Origin: Sphingomonas sp. OK281
Lineage (GTDB): Bacteria; Pseudomonadota; Alphaproteobacteria; Sphingomonadales; Sphingomonadaceae
Length of the DNA: 64,000 bases
Assembly (NCBI RefSeq): GCF_900115295.1
Contig: NZ_FOVZ01000002.1
Location: 1,054,001-1,118,000, forward strand
Reading direction: 5' to 3'
Shown: one piece after another, positions 1 to 10,869 of the stretch
How the letters are laid out: every line of letters begins with the position of its first letter
Position numbering within the stretch: the first letter of the stretch is position 1
Made by a program: the position numbers and the translations under genes
Notes under the pieces: model-generated
What the model was told of the DNA's origin: nothing
The model's input: only the letters and a program-made list of their open reading frames with translations
Database searches by the model: none

Positions 1-1
1 C

Positions 2-2023
<2,022 letters not shown>

Positions 2024-2039
2024 GCGCTACCCATACAAT

Positions 2040-2216
2040 AGCACCACCCCGGCGAAGGCCGGGGCCCAATTGGAACGTCCAAGGTAACGAAGGACTAGCT
2101 CCAGTTACCTAGCTTCCCCAATTGGCCCCCGGCCTCCGCCGGGGTGGAAGAACAAAAGAATGTTTCCCCGCGAAGGCGGGGACCCAGACTGGGCTCCCGC
2201 CTTCGCGGGAGAACAA
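2040..2216. repeat. Cluster of GC-rich palindromic repeats (REP-like)
   Basis: The spacer after ppdK holds at least four short hairpin units. CCCCGGC-GAA-GGCCGGGG lies at about 2047-2064 and CCCCGGCCTCCGCCGGGG at about 2127-2144. The two are flanked by GGGCCCAATTGG and its inverse CCAATTGGCCC, forming one large inverted repeat. Two further units (CCCCGCGAAGGCGGGG and CTCCCGCCTTCGCGGGAG) lie at 2163-2214. They may be bidirectional terminators or mobile REP units; no poly-T tract is obvious. Confidence 0.75.
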
Positions 2217-2246
2217 GGGGGCAGGGACTAACCTAACCCCTGCAAC

Positions 2247-2636
2247 CTACCGACGCGGCTCGAAATCGAACCAACCACGCTTGGTCCCATCGGCATTATA
2301 AGCCGGCCGAGCATAACCCGGCCGCGCCGCCGACAGCGCCCCAGTCCGCGAAGTATCCACAACCGGCGCCCGCTCGACAACCGCCGGAGCAACCCGCGCC
2401 GCCTCGGCCGCCTTCACCAACCGAGCATTCTCCCGCTCAGCCTCGACCGCCCGCTTCTCCGCCGCAGCCGCCCGAACATCGCCATCCTTCTTCACCGAAG
2501 CATGCGCATCCCGCTCAGCAAGATACCGCGCCTTCCACTTCTTCCCCCCCGGATGGCTCGCCAGTCCGAACAGCCAGCCGGCGACGAAAACCAGCGCAAG
2601 CGCCGCGAACTGCGTAGGTGTGGAAAACAACGGCAT
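2247..2636 (-). CDS. Hypothetical membrane-anchored coiled-coil protein, 129 aa
   Basis: I do not recognise a named family. The product starts with a single hydrophobic segment (residues about 9-27, AALALVFVAGWLFGLA). A basic stretch (GGKKWKARYLAERD) and an Ala/Glu/Arg-rich segment follow (about 45-90, with AAAEKRAVEAERENARLVKAAEAA in two pieces), which is likely to form a coiled coil. The tail is Pro/Arg-rich. It is on the same strand as the Tad pilus genes and begins 53 bp after tadC, so it may be their last transcribed gene, but nothing ties it to pilus function. Confidence 0.6.
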   Translation of the reverse strand: MPLFSTPTQFAALALVFVAGWLFGLASHPGGKKWKARYLAERDAHASVKKDGDVRAAAAEKRAVEAERENARLVKAAEAARVAPAVVERAPVVDTSRTGALSAARPGYARPAYNADGTKRGWFDFEPRR

Positions 2637-2689
2637 CGTAAAACCCTCCTGTTACGGAAGCCCAACGATCCGCCGCGCCGCCGGTTGCT

Positions 2690-3685
2690 TCAGGTCTTCA
2701 ACAGCGCATCCGAGATCGAACACGCCGCCGGCCCGAGGATGACGACGAAGAGGACGGGGAGGATGAACAGGATCAGCGGGATGGTCATGATCGCCGGCAA
2801 CCGCGCCGCCTTCTCCTCGGCGCGCATCATCCGCTCGTTGCGGAACTCGCCCGACAGCACGCGCAGCGCAGACGCCAGCGGCGTGCCGTATTTCTCGGTC
2901 TGGATCATCGTCGTGACGACGCCCTTCACCGCATCCAGCTTCACCCGCTGCGCCAAATTCTCGAACGCCGACCGCCGATCCGCCAGGAAGCCGAGCTCGA
3001 TCGCGGTCAGCGTGAACTCCTCGCCAAGCTCGGGATACGCCCGCCCGAGCTCGCGCGCGACGCGGTGGAACGCGGCGTCGACGGTGAGGCCCGCCTCCGC
3101 GCAGATCACCAGCAGGTCGAGCGCATCCGGAAGTCCCTTGCGGATCGCCGCCGAGCGCTTGTTGATCTTGTTGTCAAGATACAGGTCCGGCGCCTTGTAG
3201 CTCAGGATGAACGTGACCGCGACGAGCCCGTATTTCTTGAGCGGCGACCATGTCGCGAAACCATCGGTGCCGTACACCCAGTACAGCATCGCGCCGCCCA
3301 GCAGGATCGGCATCACCAGCCGGCCGAAGATTACTGCCGGTGCCCATTCCTTCGAGCGGATCCCGGCCTGCATCAGCTTCAGCTGGACCGCCTTGACCTG
3401 GCTGTCCTGAAGCATCTTCATCGACGACAGGATGCCGCGCATCCGGTCCGCGGTGTCGTTGCGCTGGACGAGCTTGGCGCGGCGCTTGGTCGATGCGGTG
3501 ATGCCCGCCTTCAGCTGTTCGCGGCGGTCGTTCAGCGCCTTGACGCGCTTGGTCATCGGATCGCTGACGGTGGTCGCGGCGTAGATCGCGACCATGACCG
3601 CGAACGCGGCGATGCCCGACAGGATCGTCGCGACCCAGAGTACGTCGAACCCGAGCAGGGTCGGTCCGGCAGTGCTGCCCATCAT
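2690..3685 (-). CDS. tadC: Tad pilus inner-membrane protein TadC (type II secretion F domain)
   Basis: TadC is one of the two GspF-like platform proteins of the Tad/Flp pilus machine. The 331-residue product has an N-terminal membrane helix, a basic linker, a central pair of membrane helices (about 110-160), the T2SSF domain with DALDLLVICAEAGLTVDAAF and FLADRRSAFENLAQR, and a final hydrophobic helix near 300-322. The motif TEKYGTPLASALRVLSGEFR is typical of TadC. It starts 6 bp after tadB ends on the same strand, so the two are co-transcribed and probably translationally coupled. Confidence 0.92.
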   Translation of the reverse strand: MMGSTAGPTLLGFDVLWVATILSGIAAFAVMVAIYAATTVSDPMTKRVKALNDRREQLKAGITASTKRRAKLVQRNDTADRMRGILSSMKMLQDSQVKAVQLKLMQAGIRSKEWAPAVIFGRLVMPILLGGAMLYWVYGTDGFATWSPLKKYGLVAVTFILSYKAPDLYLDNKINKRSAAIRKGLPDALDLLVICAEAGLTVDAAFHRVARELGRAYPELGEEFTLTAIELGFLADRRSAFENLAQRVKLDAVKGVVTTMIQTEKYGTPLASALRVLSGEFRNERMMRAEEKAARLPAIMTIPLILFILPVLFVVILGPAACSISDALLKT

Positions 3686-3691
3686 ATGCCC

Positions 3692-4663
3692 CTAGATCTC
3701 GAAGCTGATCATCTTGGACATGATGAAGGCGCCGATCGCCATCCACACCAAGCCGCCCATGCCGATCGCCATGAGCCGTTCGTCGACGAAGAAATTCTGC
3801 ATGTACTTGCCGTTGATGAACCAGATCATCACGAACACGAGGAACGGCAGGCAGCCGATGATGTACGCCGACGCCTTCGACTCCGACGACATCGCCTTGA
3901 TCTTCAGCTTCATCTGGCTGCGCATGCGCAACACGTTGGATAGGTTCGCCAGCGTCTCGGCCAGATTGCCGCCGGTCTCGCGCTGGATCGCGATGGTGAT
4001 GACGAAGAACTGGAACTCGGGCGTACCGAGCCGGTCGGCGGTTTCCTGCAGCGCCGCATCCATCGTCCGGCCGATCTTCATCTTGTCGCTGACCGCGCGG
4101 AATTCCTCGCCGACCGGCCCCTCGACCTCGTGGCCGACGACGCCGACCGTCTCGCTGATCGGCAGGCCCGACCGAAGCCCGCGCACCAGCAGGTCGATCG
4201 CATCGGGGAACTTCGCGGTAAACTTGCCGACCCGGCGGGCGATGGTCTTGCCGACGATAAAGTGCGGCAGGCCGACGCCGACGAATATGCCGAACAACAG
4301 CGCCAGCAGGATCGGCATGCCCTTGAGCAGCATCAGGACCGCGACGACCAGGGCGATCCCCGCCGTTGCCATGCCATACTGCCCGACCGTCCAGGTCTTG
4401 CCGGTCATCGCCAGCCGCTTGGCGAGCTGCACGGGGTTGGGCAGGATCCGCGTAAAGGCGAGGTCCATCTTGGTATCGCGGGTCATCGAGATGCGCCGCA
4501 TCTGCGCCTCGGCAACGACCAGCGCGTCGCCGTGACGCTCGCGCAGCGCGGCGATACGGCGCGACTGTGCACGGCTCGCCGACGGGCCGGCAAACGCGAA
4601 GACGACCATCGCCAGGACGATCGACGCGCCGACGATCACGAGCAGGAACGGCATCATCTCCAT
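3692..4663 (-). CDS. tadB: Tad pilus inner-membrane protein TadB (type II secretion F domain)
   Basis: This is the partner platform protein of TadC; together they transmit work from the assembly ATPase to pilin extrusion. The 323-residue product has an N-terminal membrane helix (about 5-27), paired helices around 97-135, and the cytoplasmic T2SSF domain with FPDAIDLLVRGLRSGLPISE and FFVITIAIQRETGGNLAETL, then C-terminal helices near 245-265 and 290-315. In the usual Cpa order cpaF precedes this gene. Here cpaE precedes it, separated by only 50 bp with no ATPase remnant. Confidence 0.92.
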   Translation of the reverse strand: MEMMPFLLVIVGASIVLAMVVFAFAGPSASRAQSRRIAALRERHGDALVVAEAQMRRISMTRDTKMDLAFTRILPNPVQLAKRLAMTGKTWTVGQYGMATAGIALVVAVLMLLKGMPILLALLFGIFVGVGLPHFIVGKTIARRVGKFTAKFPDAIDLLVRGLRSGLPISETVGVVGHEVEGPVGEEFRAVSDKMKIGRTMDAALQETADRLGTPEFQFFVITIAIQRETGGNLAETLANLSNVLRMRSQMKLKIKAMSSESKASAYIIGCLPFLVFVMIWFINGKYMQNFFVDERLMAIGMGGLVWMAIGAFIMSKMISFEI

Positions 4664-4713
4664 GGCGGCCTATCGCCCTCCGCTCGCGGCGATCCGGGTT
4701 CGTCCGGCGATGG

Positions 4714-5994
4714 TCACTTGGCCTTCGCCGCGCGCTTGGGGATCAGTCCCTTGAGGTCGCCGAACTTGGTCATCAGCGACTTGCCCTTCACCTTGGCAGC
4801 GGTAGCCGGATCTTCGGGCGCAGCGGAGGCGAGTGCGCTGGCGAGGGCGACGATCGGCGCGATCGTCTTCGACGCCTTGCCCACTTCCACGAACGGCTTG
4901 CCGAGCTTGGCGGCCTGCGCGGCAAGCTTCTGGTCGAACGGCACTAGGTAATCGATCTTGCGCTCGATCGAGCCTTCGAAATCCTTGCGGCTGATTTCCA
5001 GCTGTGCCCCGACGTGCATCCGGTTGGCGAGCACGAACAGCTGCGTCTGCGGGGCGTTCGTCTTCATCCACGACAATATCCGGATCGTGTCGCGTGCCGA
5101 CGCCAACGTCAGCTCGGTGACGATCACGCCCAGCGGTACTTCGCTGATCAATTGCGGATGCTGGATCAACATCGCACGCGGCAGGTCGACCACCGTGCAT
5201 TCGAAGGCGGCGTGCATCTCCTCTTGCAACTGGTAGAAGGCGGAGCCGTCGGTCACCAGCGGCGCATTGATCGGCGCTTCCGCTGACAGGACCGACAGCT
5301 TTTCCGATGCCTTCACCATCGCGCGTTCGATGAACAGCCCGTCGATCCGGCTCGGATTGTCGATCGCGTCGGTCAGCCCGCGGCCCGGTTCGAGGTCCAG
5401 GCTGAGCGCGCCGGTGCCGAAATGCACATCGAGATCGAGCAGCGCGGTCGCCCGCTTTTCCTTCTCCGCCAGCAGCCACGCGATCGACGTCGCGATCGTC
5501 GAGGCGCCGACACCGCCGCGCGTCCCGATCACCGCGACCGAGCAATGCGGGCGATCGGTCGTCGACTCGACGATCTTCGGTGCGTTCAACAGCACCTGCG
5601 CATGGCCGAACGCCTCGCGCAGCATGTCCGCGTGCAGTGGTTTCAGCAGGTAATCCTGGATCCCGCTGGAGACCAGGTCGCGGTACAGCCGCACGTCGTT
5701 CACCTGCCCGGCGGCGATCACCACGGTGCCGGGCTCGCACACCTCGGCGAGCGCATTGATGTCGTTCAGCGGATCACCCGATTCGGCGAGGTCGACGAAC
5801 AGGATCTGCGGCGAGGCGGACACCGACAGCGACTGGATCGCGTTCCGCAGACCGCCCTTGTGGATCTTGTCGACCGACCATCCGAGCTCGTTGACGACCG
5901 GGCGCAACGCCTCGGCCGTGATCTCGTCGCAGACATAGGCGGTGAATGGCTCGCGGTTGGTGATGCCGCCCGGCTTCCAGGGTGCGTTCATCAC
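4714..5994 (-). CDS. cpaE: Tad pilus localisation ATPase CpaE/TadZ
   Basis: CpaE/TadZ positions the pilus secretion machine at the cell pole. The 426-residue product has an N-terminal atypical receiver-like domain (about 15-130; FVDLAESGDPL, DYLLKPLHADML) and a ParA/MinD-type ATPase domain. The Walker A variant AVIGTRGGVGASTIATS lies near residue 157 and carries Arg where many homologues have Lys. The motif LDLDVHFGTGALSLDLEP, typical of CpaE, follows. Its start overlaps the end of cpaD by 4 bp (ATGA), indicating coupled translation. Identity is secure from motifs and context. Confidence 0.92.
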   Translation of the reverse strand: MMNAPWKPGGITNREPFTAYVCDEITAEALRPVVNELGWSVDKIHKGGLRNAIQSLSVSASPQILFVDLAESGDPLNDINALAEVCEPGTVVIAAGQVNDVRLYRDLVSSGIQDYLLKPLHADMLREAFGHAQVLLNAPKIVESTTDRPHCSVAVIGTRGGVGASTIATSIAWLLAEKEKRATALLDLDVHFGTGALSLDLEPGRGLTDAIDNPSRIDGLFIERAMVKASEKLSVLSAEAPINAPLVTDGSAFYQLQEEMHAAFECTVVDLPRAMLIQHPQLISEVPLGVIVTELTLASARDTIRILSWMKTNAPQTQLFVLANRMHVGAQLEISRKDFEGSIERKIDYLVPFDQKLAAQAAKLGKPFVEVGKASKTIAPIVALASALASAAPEDPATAAKVKGKSLMTKFGDLKGLIPKRAAKAK

Positions 5995-6620
5995 TTTCCT
6001 CCCGTGCCGGATGCGGCGAGGCCCGCAGCACCGGTTGGTGCTTTTTTGCGATACGCCTCGATCGCCTTGTACGACAGCGCGGCATCGGTAGTTTCGATAC
6101 CCGGTGCGCCGCGCACCAGGTCGGCGGGGTTGGCGACCATCGCGGCGAGGTTCCGGTTAATCGCACAGCCGTAGTCCGACGAGGTGTTCTCGCTGAAATC
6201 ATGGCTCGAATCCCGCGACCAGTCCGGGCAGTGCGGCACGTCCGCCCGCATCCGGCTGACCACCACGCGAATGGCGCCGGGCGTAAGCGGCGCGGGCGTG
6301 ACGGGTGCGTCGCTGCTCAGCAGCAGGCCGAATTGCGACACCACCGCGGCGATATCGGCGCGCGCGCGATATCCCTCCGCCGCCGGATCGTCGATCGCGA
6401 CGCGGTCGCCATAGCCGAGCCGCATCGTCGACATCCATCCGGCAAGCCGCTGCTGTTCGCCAGGTGCGAGCGCTCCACCGGCAACGCCGAGGTCGAGCGC
6501 ATAGTCCGATCGCGTCACGACCGGCTGGTGGACCGACTCCACGCCGCGATTCTCCGTCCCCATGCAGCCGCCGAGCAGCAGGGCAGGGAGGAGAGACGCT
6601 AGGATCGACTTGTTGATCAT
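5991..6620 (-). CDS. cpaD: Tad pilus outer-membrane lipoprotein CpaD
   Basis: CpaD is a small lipoprotein associated with the secretin of Caulobacter-type pili. The 209-residue product has a lipoprotein signal with lipobox LLGGC (about residues 15-19). Conserved CpaD features follow: LAPGEQQRLAGWMSTMRLGY, a RVVVSRMRADVPHCPDWS segment and SSDYGCAINRNLAAMVANP. It lies between cpaC and cpaE on the same strand and overlaps cpaE by 4 bp. Confidence 0.9.
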   Translation of the reverse strand: MINKSILASLLPALLLGGCMGTENRGVESVHQPVVTRSDYALDLGVAGGALAPGEQQRLAGWMSTMRLGYGDRVAIDDPAAEGYRARADIAAVVSQFGLLLSSDAPVTPAPLTPGAIRVVVSRMRADVPHCPDWSRDSSHDFSENTSSDYGCAINRNLAAMVANPADLVRGAPGIETTDAALSYKAIEAYRKKAPTGAAGLAASGTGGK

Positions 6621-6668
6621 CGGATGTCCTTGGTGCGTTGGGCGTAGGGCTTGGTCATCATCGCCGGC

Positions 6669-8270
6669 TCAGTTCGAGAAGCCTGGCGCGGGAACGACGC
6701 CCTTTTTGGTCTTGGTCCGCTTGTCCGTCTTCGCGTCGGCGGTCGTGGCGGTGGCGGTGGCGGTGGCGGTGTCGTCCTCGTTGCGACGCGCGTCGCTCCG
6801 CGGCACCGGCAATACCGGTGCGGCCGCGCCGACGGATGGCACGGCATACGAGGGCGGCGCGACGGTCGGCACCGGCCGCTTTCCGCCGCCATTGGCGTTC
6901 AACGTACCCAGCAGCACCCGGTCGATATCGGTCGGCGCCCGCGCGCCGTCAGTCGGCAACGCGATATCGCTGGCGTTGTTGACCGGCTTCACCAGATACG
7001 GGGTGATGACGATGACCAGCTCGGTCTCGTTGCGCTGGAACGCGTTGGACCGGAACAGCGCACCGATGATCGGCAGGCTCGAGAGCCCTGGGGTCTTGTC
7101 GTACGAGTTGTTGTGGCTGTTCGACAGCAGGCCGCTGATCATCATGCTCTGGCCCGAGCCGAGTTCGACCGTCGTTTCGGTCCGACGCGTGGTCAGGCCG
7201 GGCACGCGCGTGTTGTTCAGCGTGACGGCGTTCGAATAATCGAGCTGCGACACCTCGGGGCGAACCCGCAGCGAGATGCGCCCATCCGACAGCACCGTCG
7301 GCGTATACGCCAGGCTGATACCATATTGCTTGTACTCGACCGAGTTCGTCCCGAGCGCCTGCGCGACGGGGATCGGTACTTCGCCGCCCGCCAGGAAGGT
7401 GCCCGTCTCGCCCGAGAGCGCGGTCAGGTTGGGGTTCGCCAGCGTCGTCACCTGACCGGTGGTTTCGCCGAGGTCTATCGCCGCGAGGAAGTCCATTCCC
7501 AGCAACTTGCCCGCCAACCCTAGCGTGGTGCGCTGCGCGCCCGACGTGTAGGTCGAGGTCTTGGCGCCCGTCGTCGGATTGTAGGTGATCGTGCCCGGCG
7601 TACCCGAGGTGCTGCCGAACTGGATGCCCGATCCGCCGCGATCCTGCGTGAGCAGGTTGACGCCGATGTTCTTGACGAAGCTCCGCGTGACCTCGGCGAC
7701 GCGCACCTGCAGGTTGACCTGCAACGGCGTGGCGGTCTTCAGGCGCGACAGCACCTTGGTCGAATCGCCGACGAACGCCTGCACCAGGCGTTCCGCCTCG
7801 GCGGCGTCCTCGGGCGCAGCCACGGTGCCGGTCAGCAGGATCAGGCCGTTCATCGGCGTGGCGATCACCTGTGCCTCGGGCATCGCCAGCCCGAGCATCT
7901 GCTGGACCGAATCGAGGTTGTTGCCGACGCGGATGGTCGCGGCATAGACGACCACGCCCCCCTTGGTGGTGGCGGAGATCGTCGTCTCGCCGGTCTTCTT
8001 GCCGAACAGGTATAATTGCGTCGGCGAACGGACCTGGACGTCGGCGATCGTGTCGTCGGCGACGAACAGGTCGGTCATCGGCCGTGCCAGTGTCACCAGC
8101 CGGCCGCGGCCGGTGTTGACCTGCACGACGGGCGAGCCTGCCGGGGCAACGCTTGCGCCACGATTGGCGACATTACGTGTCTGCGCGAGCGCGGGCACGG
8201 ACGGGGCGGCGCTCGCCGCGGCGAGGGCGACGGCCAACGGCCATCCCAGCGGGGTCATCGGAATACGCAT
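6669..8270 (-). CDS. cpaC: Tad pilus secretin CpaC/RcpA
   Basis: This is the outer-membrane secretin channel of the Tad pilus. The 533-residue product has a Sec signal peptide (about 1-29), an N-terminal pilus domain (VNTGRGRLVTLARPMTDLFV), a BON-like region (MNGLILLTGTVAAPEDAAEA) and the secretin domain, with VNLQVRVAEVTRSFVKNIGV and the C-terminal ETTVELGSGQSMMISGLL and LPIIGALFRS motifs. A low-complexity Thr/Ala/Lys tail follows. It starts 1 bp after cpaB, so both are on one transcript. Confidence 0.93.
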   Translation of the reverse strand: MRIPMTPLGWPLAVALAAASAAPSVPALAQTRNVANRGASVAPAGSPVVQVNTGRGRLVTLARPMTDLFVADDTIADVQVRSPTQLYLFGKKTGETTISATTKGGVVVYAATIRVGNNLDSVQQMLGLAMPEAQVIATPMNGLILLTGTVAAPEDAAEAERLVQAFVGDSTKVLSRLKTATPLQVNLQVRVAEVTRSFVKNIGVNLLTQDRGGSGIQFGSTSGTPGTITYNPTTGAKTSTYTSGAQRTTLGLAGKLLGMDFLAAIDLGETTGQVTTLANPNLTALSGETGTFLAGGEVPIPVAQALGTNSVEYKQYGISLAYTPTVLSDGRISLRVRPEVSQLDYSNAVTLNNTRVPGLTTRRTETTVELGSGQSMMISGLLSNSHNNSYDKTPGLSSLPIIGALFRSNAFQRNETELVIVITPYLVKPVNNASDIALPTDGARAPTDIDRVLLGTLNANGGGKRPVPTVAPPSYAVPSVGAAAPVLPVPRSDARRNEDDTATATATATTADAKTDKRTKTKKGVVPAPGFSN

Positions 8271-8271
8271 G

Positions 8272-9309
8272 TCAGTTCTTCCCCCCGACCGGAACGACGG
8301 TCATTGCATTGCCGCGTGCGATCCGGACGACGGGTCCCTGGATCAGGACCTGCCCACTGGTGCCGGACTGCTGGACTGCGCCGCCCTGCATGCCGCCACC
8401 GCTGATGGTCTCGACTGGCTTGCCGGGCACCGTGCTGCGCTGATAGCGCGAGACGTCGGCACCGGTCTGGTAGCTGGAGGCGCCCCCCGATGGTTGGCTT
8501 GCGAGCCGCACCATCATCGCCTTTTCCGCCTTCGGATCGTTACCGGCGGGCACGCGCACCGCACCCGAAGCGATCGCTTCCTCGAGTTCGGCCGAATTGT
8601 CCGCGATCGACCGGAGCGACAGCGACAGCGAACCGAGCGTCTGCGCGACGGCGACCTGCTCGGCCATCTTCGGCGTCGCCTCGATCGTCACGTTGGAGAA
8701 GGTGCGAACCTGGGTCTTGCCGTCTTCGCCGACCAGGTTGTCGGTGCGCTGGTCGGTCGCAAGCACGCGGATGTTGCGCATGATCGTCTCGGAGACCTTG
8801 AGCGGCTGGCCTTCGCCGCCGCCGGCGACCGTCTGCGTCAGGACGAGATCGATCCGGTCGCCCGGAAACACGAAACCCGCTACCGCCGCCTGCGCCGAAA
8901 CCGGGACGGTGACCGCGCGCATGCCGGGCCCGAGCGCCGCAGCCAGGAAGCCACGATCGCCCGGCTTGACCAGCGACCCCTGGGTCACGGGCTGTCCCGC
9001 GGTGATGTTGCTGCGCACGACCGTGCCCTGCAGCGACTGAAGGTTGGTCTTGTCCTTGAGGTAATAGGCGTTGTCGACCAACTCCTTCGGCCAGGGCTGA
9101 TACTTCAGCGCGGTCGCATCGAGGATCGTGCCGACCGGCAACGACCGTGTCGCCACCAGGACTTCCGGGCCATCGACGACCGGCGCTGCGATCACGGCGG
9201 CGCCGGCTTGCGGCGCCGAGCTGCCGGCGATCAACGTTCTTGCAAAGAATGCCGTAATCGCCGCGACAATCAGCGCGCCGACAAGCAATATGATCTTGCG
9301 ACTATCCAT
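8272..9309 (-). CDS. cpaB: Tad pilus assembly protein CpaB/RcpC
   Basis: CpaB is a periplasmic pilus assembly factor anchored by an N-terminal helix. The 345-residue product has a membrane segment at about 5-24 (IILLVGALIVAAITAFFA) and an SAF domain (VLVATRSLPVGTILDATAL). A conserved RcpC region follows (GMRAVTVPVSAQAAVAGFV and PGDRIDLVLTQT). The C-terminal third is Gly/Ser/Gln-rich. It lies 46 bp downstream of cpaA. Confidence 0.92.
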   Translation of the reverse strand: MDSRKIILLVGALIVAAITAFFARTLIAGSSAPQAGAAVIAAPVVDGPEVLVATRSLPVGTILDATALKYQPWPKELVDNAYYLKDKTNLQSLQGTVVRSNITAGQPVTQGSLVKPGDRGFLAAALGPGMRAVTVPVSAQAAVAGFVFPGDRIDLVLTQTVAGGGEGQPLKVSETIMRNIRVLATDQRTDNLVGEDGKTQVRTFSNVTIEATPKMAEQVAVAQTLGSLSLSLRSIADNSAELEEAIASGAVRVPAGNDPKAEKAMMVRLASQPSGGASSYQTGADVSRYQRSTVPGKPVETISGGGMQGGAVQQSGTSGQVLIQGPVVRIARGNAMTVVPVGGKN

Positions 9310-9355
9310 GATTAGTTCGTGCCTTTCAGGCGCCGGTATTCTGCTTCGACGTTAA

Positions 9356-9832
9356 TCATGACTGAAACTGATTAACGAGTGGTTCGCGCAGCGCGAGAAG
9401 CCCGGCGAATGCTATCGCAATGCCGTATGGGACCTCGATCTGGCCTTCGTTGTTCTTGCGCGCGTGGTCGATCATCATGACCAGCGTGACGACACCGCCG
9501 GCGATCGACATCACCATCAGCATCGTCAGGAACGCGGGCAGGGGCAGCCACAACGCGAGCGCGACGATCAGCTTGACGTCGCCGCCGCCCATCATGCCGA
9601 AATGGAACGCGACCAGGAACACGGCGAACACGGCCAGCGCGACCCCGATCTGCAGCGCGACGTCGGGCCAGAGGCCCAGGCCGTTCGCATACCACCAGGC
9701 CGGCGCGAGCAGCGCGACCGCGGCGTTTTTCCAGTTGGCGATCTCGCGCGTTCGTGCATCCTCGACGCCCGCCGACACCAGCAGGGCGCCTAGCGCGAAA
9801 ATCAAAATTGGAAGAGCAATGTTCCACCCCAT
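9356..9832 (-). CDS. cpaA: Prepilin peptidase CpaA/TadV
   Basis: CpaA is a small A24-family aspartic peptidase that cleaves Flp-type prepilins in the inner membrane. The 158-residue polytopic product shows both catalytic Asp motifs: one in GVEDARTREIANW (about 22-34) and GGGDVKLIVALALWLPLP (about 82-99). It is the promoter-proximal gene of the minus-strand Tad cluster. Its start codon is only 19 bp from the start of the divergent hydrolase gene. No Flp pilin gene accompanies it in the window. Confidence 0.92.
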   Translation of the reverse strand: MGWNIALPILIFALGALLVSAGVEDARTREIANWKNAAVALLAPAWWYANGLGLWPDVALQIGVALAVFAVFLVAFHFGMMGGGDVKLIVALALWLPLPAFLTMLMVMSIAGGVVTLVMMIDHARKNNEGQIEVPYGIAIAFAGLLALREPLVNQFQS

Positions 9833-9851
9833 CGGCTAGGCCCTAACGAAG

Positions 9852-10859
9852 ATGGCTTTCGAAAAAGTAACCGTCCCGAACGATTTGCCGCCGGGTGCCG
9901 CGAGCACCACGAACGCGGACGGTGCGCGCGCCGTGCGACGCGCGATCCCGGCCGGGGCCCGGCTCGGCTACTGGACCGCGCCCGACGGCTGGAGGCTGCG
10001 GCGGTTCGACTGGGCGGCGGACCGTCCGCGCGGACGGCTGTTGTTCCAGACCGGTCGCGGCGACATCATCGAGAAGTATCTGGAGACTTACGCGCATCTG
10101 CACGCGCAGGGCTGGTCGGTCACCGCGTTCGACTGGCGCGGGCAGGGTGGCTCCGGGCGATTGTCCGCCGATCCGCATGTCGGCCATGTCGGCGGCTACG
10201 CGGTCTACGACTCGGATCTTGCTGCGTTCTGGGCCGATTGGCGGCGCGAGGGTGAGGGGCCGTGCGTCATCCTCGGGCATTCGATGGGCGGGATGATGGT
10301 GGTCCGCGCACTGGCGGCCCGCGCGATCGATCCGGACGCGGCGATCCTGGTCGCGCCGATGATCGGGCTGAAGTCGCCGATCGATGCGCGAATCGCCGGC
10401 CGGGTCGCGCGCTGGCTGGCGGCGCGGGGCGATCCCGCGCGGCCGGCGTGGCGCGCGAACGAGCGCCCCGGCTCGATCGCCTCGCGCCAGTCGCTGCTGA
10501 CGCACGACGGCGAGCGCTATGCCGACGAGGGCTGGTGGCACATGCGCCATCCGGAACTGGTCCTCGGCCCGCCGAGCTGGACGTGGCTGGCCGAGGGCTT
10601 TGCGGGATCGGCGGCGATCGTCGCCGATCCGCGTATCGAAACGATCGAGACGCCTGTGCTGATGCTGGTCGCAGAGGCCGACAAGCTGGTCGACGCGCGC
10701 GCGGCACTCCGGTTCGGCGCGCGCCTGCCTGATGCGCAGGTCGTCCGATTCGGTCCCGAATCGGCGCATGAGATCCTGCGCGAGGCTGATGGCGTCAGGA
10801 ACCGCGCGCTGGCGGCGATCGATTCGTTCCTCGCCGCGATCATCCCGCCCCCTTCGTGA
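9852..10859 (+). CDS. Alpha/beta hydrolase, lysophospholipase/monoacylglycerol lipase-like
   Basis: This is a probable cytoplasmic esterase or lipase of the PldB/monoacylglycerol lipase group. The 335-residue product has the nucleophile elbow GHSMGGMMVVRAL (about 138-150), the oxyanion-side segment LFQTGRGDIIEKY, the FDWRGQGGSGRLSADPHVGH motif, an acid in VAEADKLVD and a catalytic His in ESAHEILRE near residue 300. It is transcribed divergently from cpaA. The stop lies 10 bp before the GTG start proposed for the next gene, so the two probably form an operon. Substrate is unknown. Confidence 0.85.
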   Translation: MAFEKVTVPNDLPPGAASTTNADGARAVRRAIPAGARLGYWTAPDGWRLRRFDWAADRPRGRLLFQTGRGDIIEKYLETYAHLHAQGWSVTAFDWRGQGGSGRLSADPHVGHVGGYAVYDSDLAAFWADWRREGEGPCVILGHSMGGMMVVRALAARAIDPDAAILVAPMIGLKSPIDARIAGRVARWLAARGDPARPAWRANERPGSIASRQSLLTHDGERYADEGWWHMRHPELVLGPPSWTWLAEGFAGSAAIVADPRIETIETPVLMLVAEADKLVDARAALRFGARLPDAQVVRFGPESAHEILREADGVRNRALAAIDSFLAAIIPPPS

Positions 10860-10869
10860 CACCCCGCCC

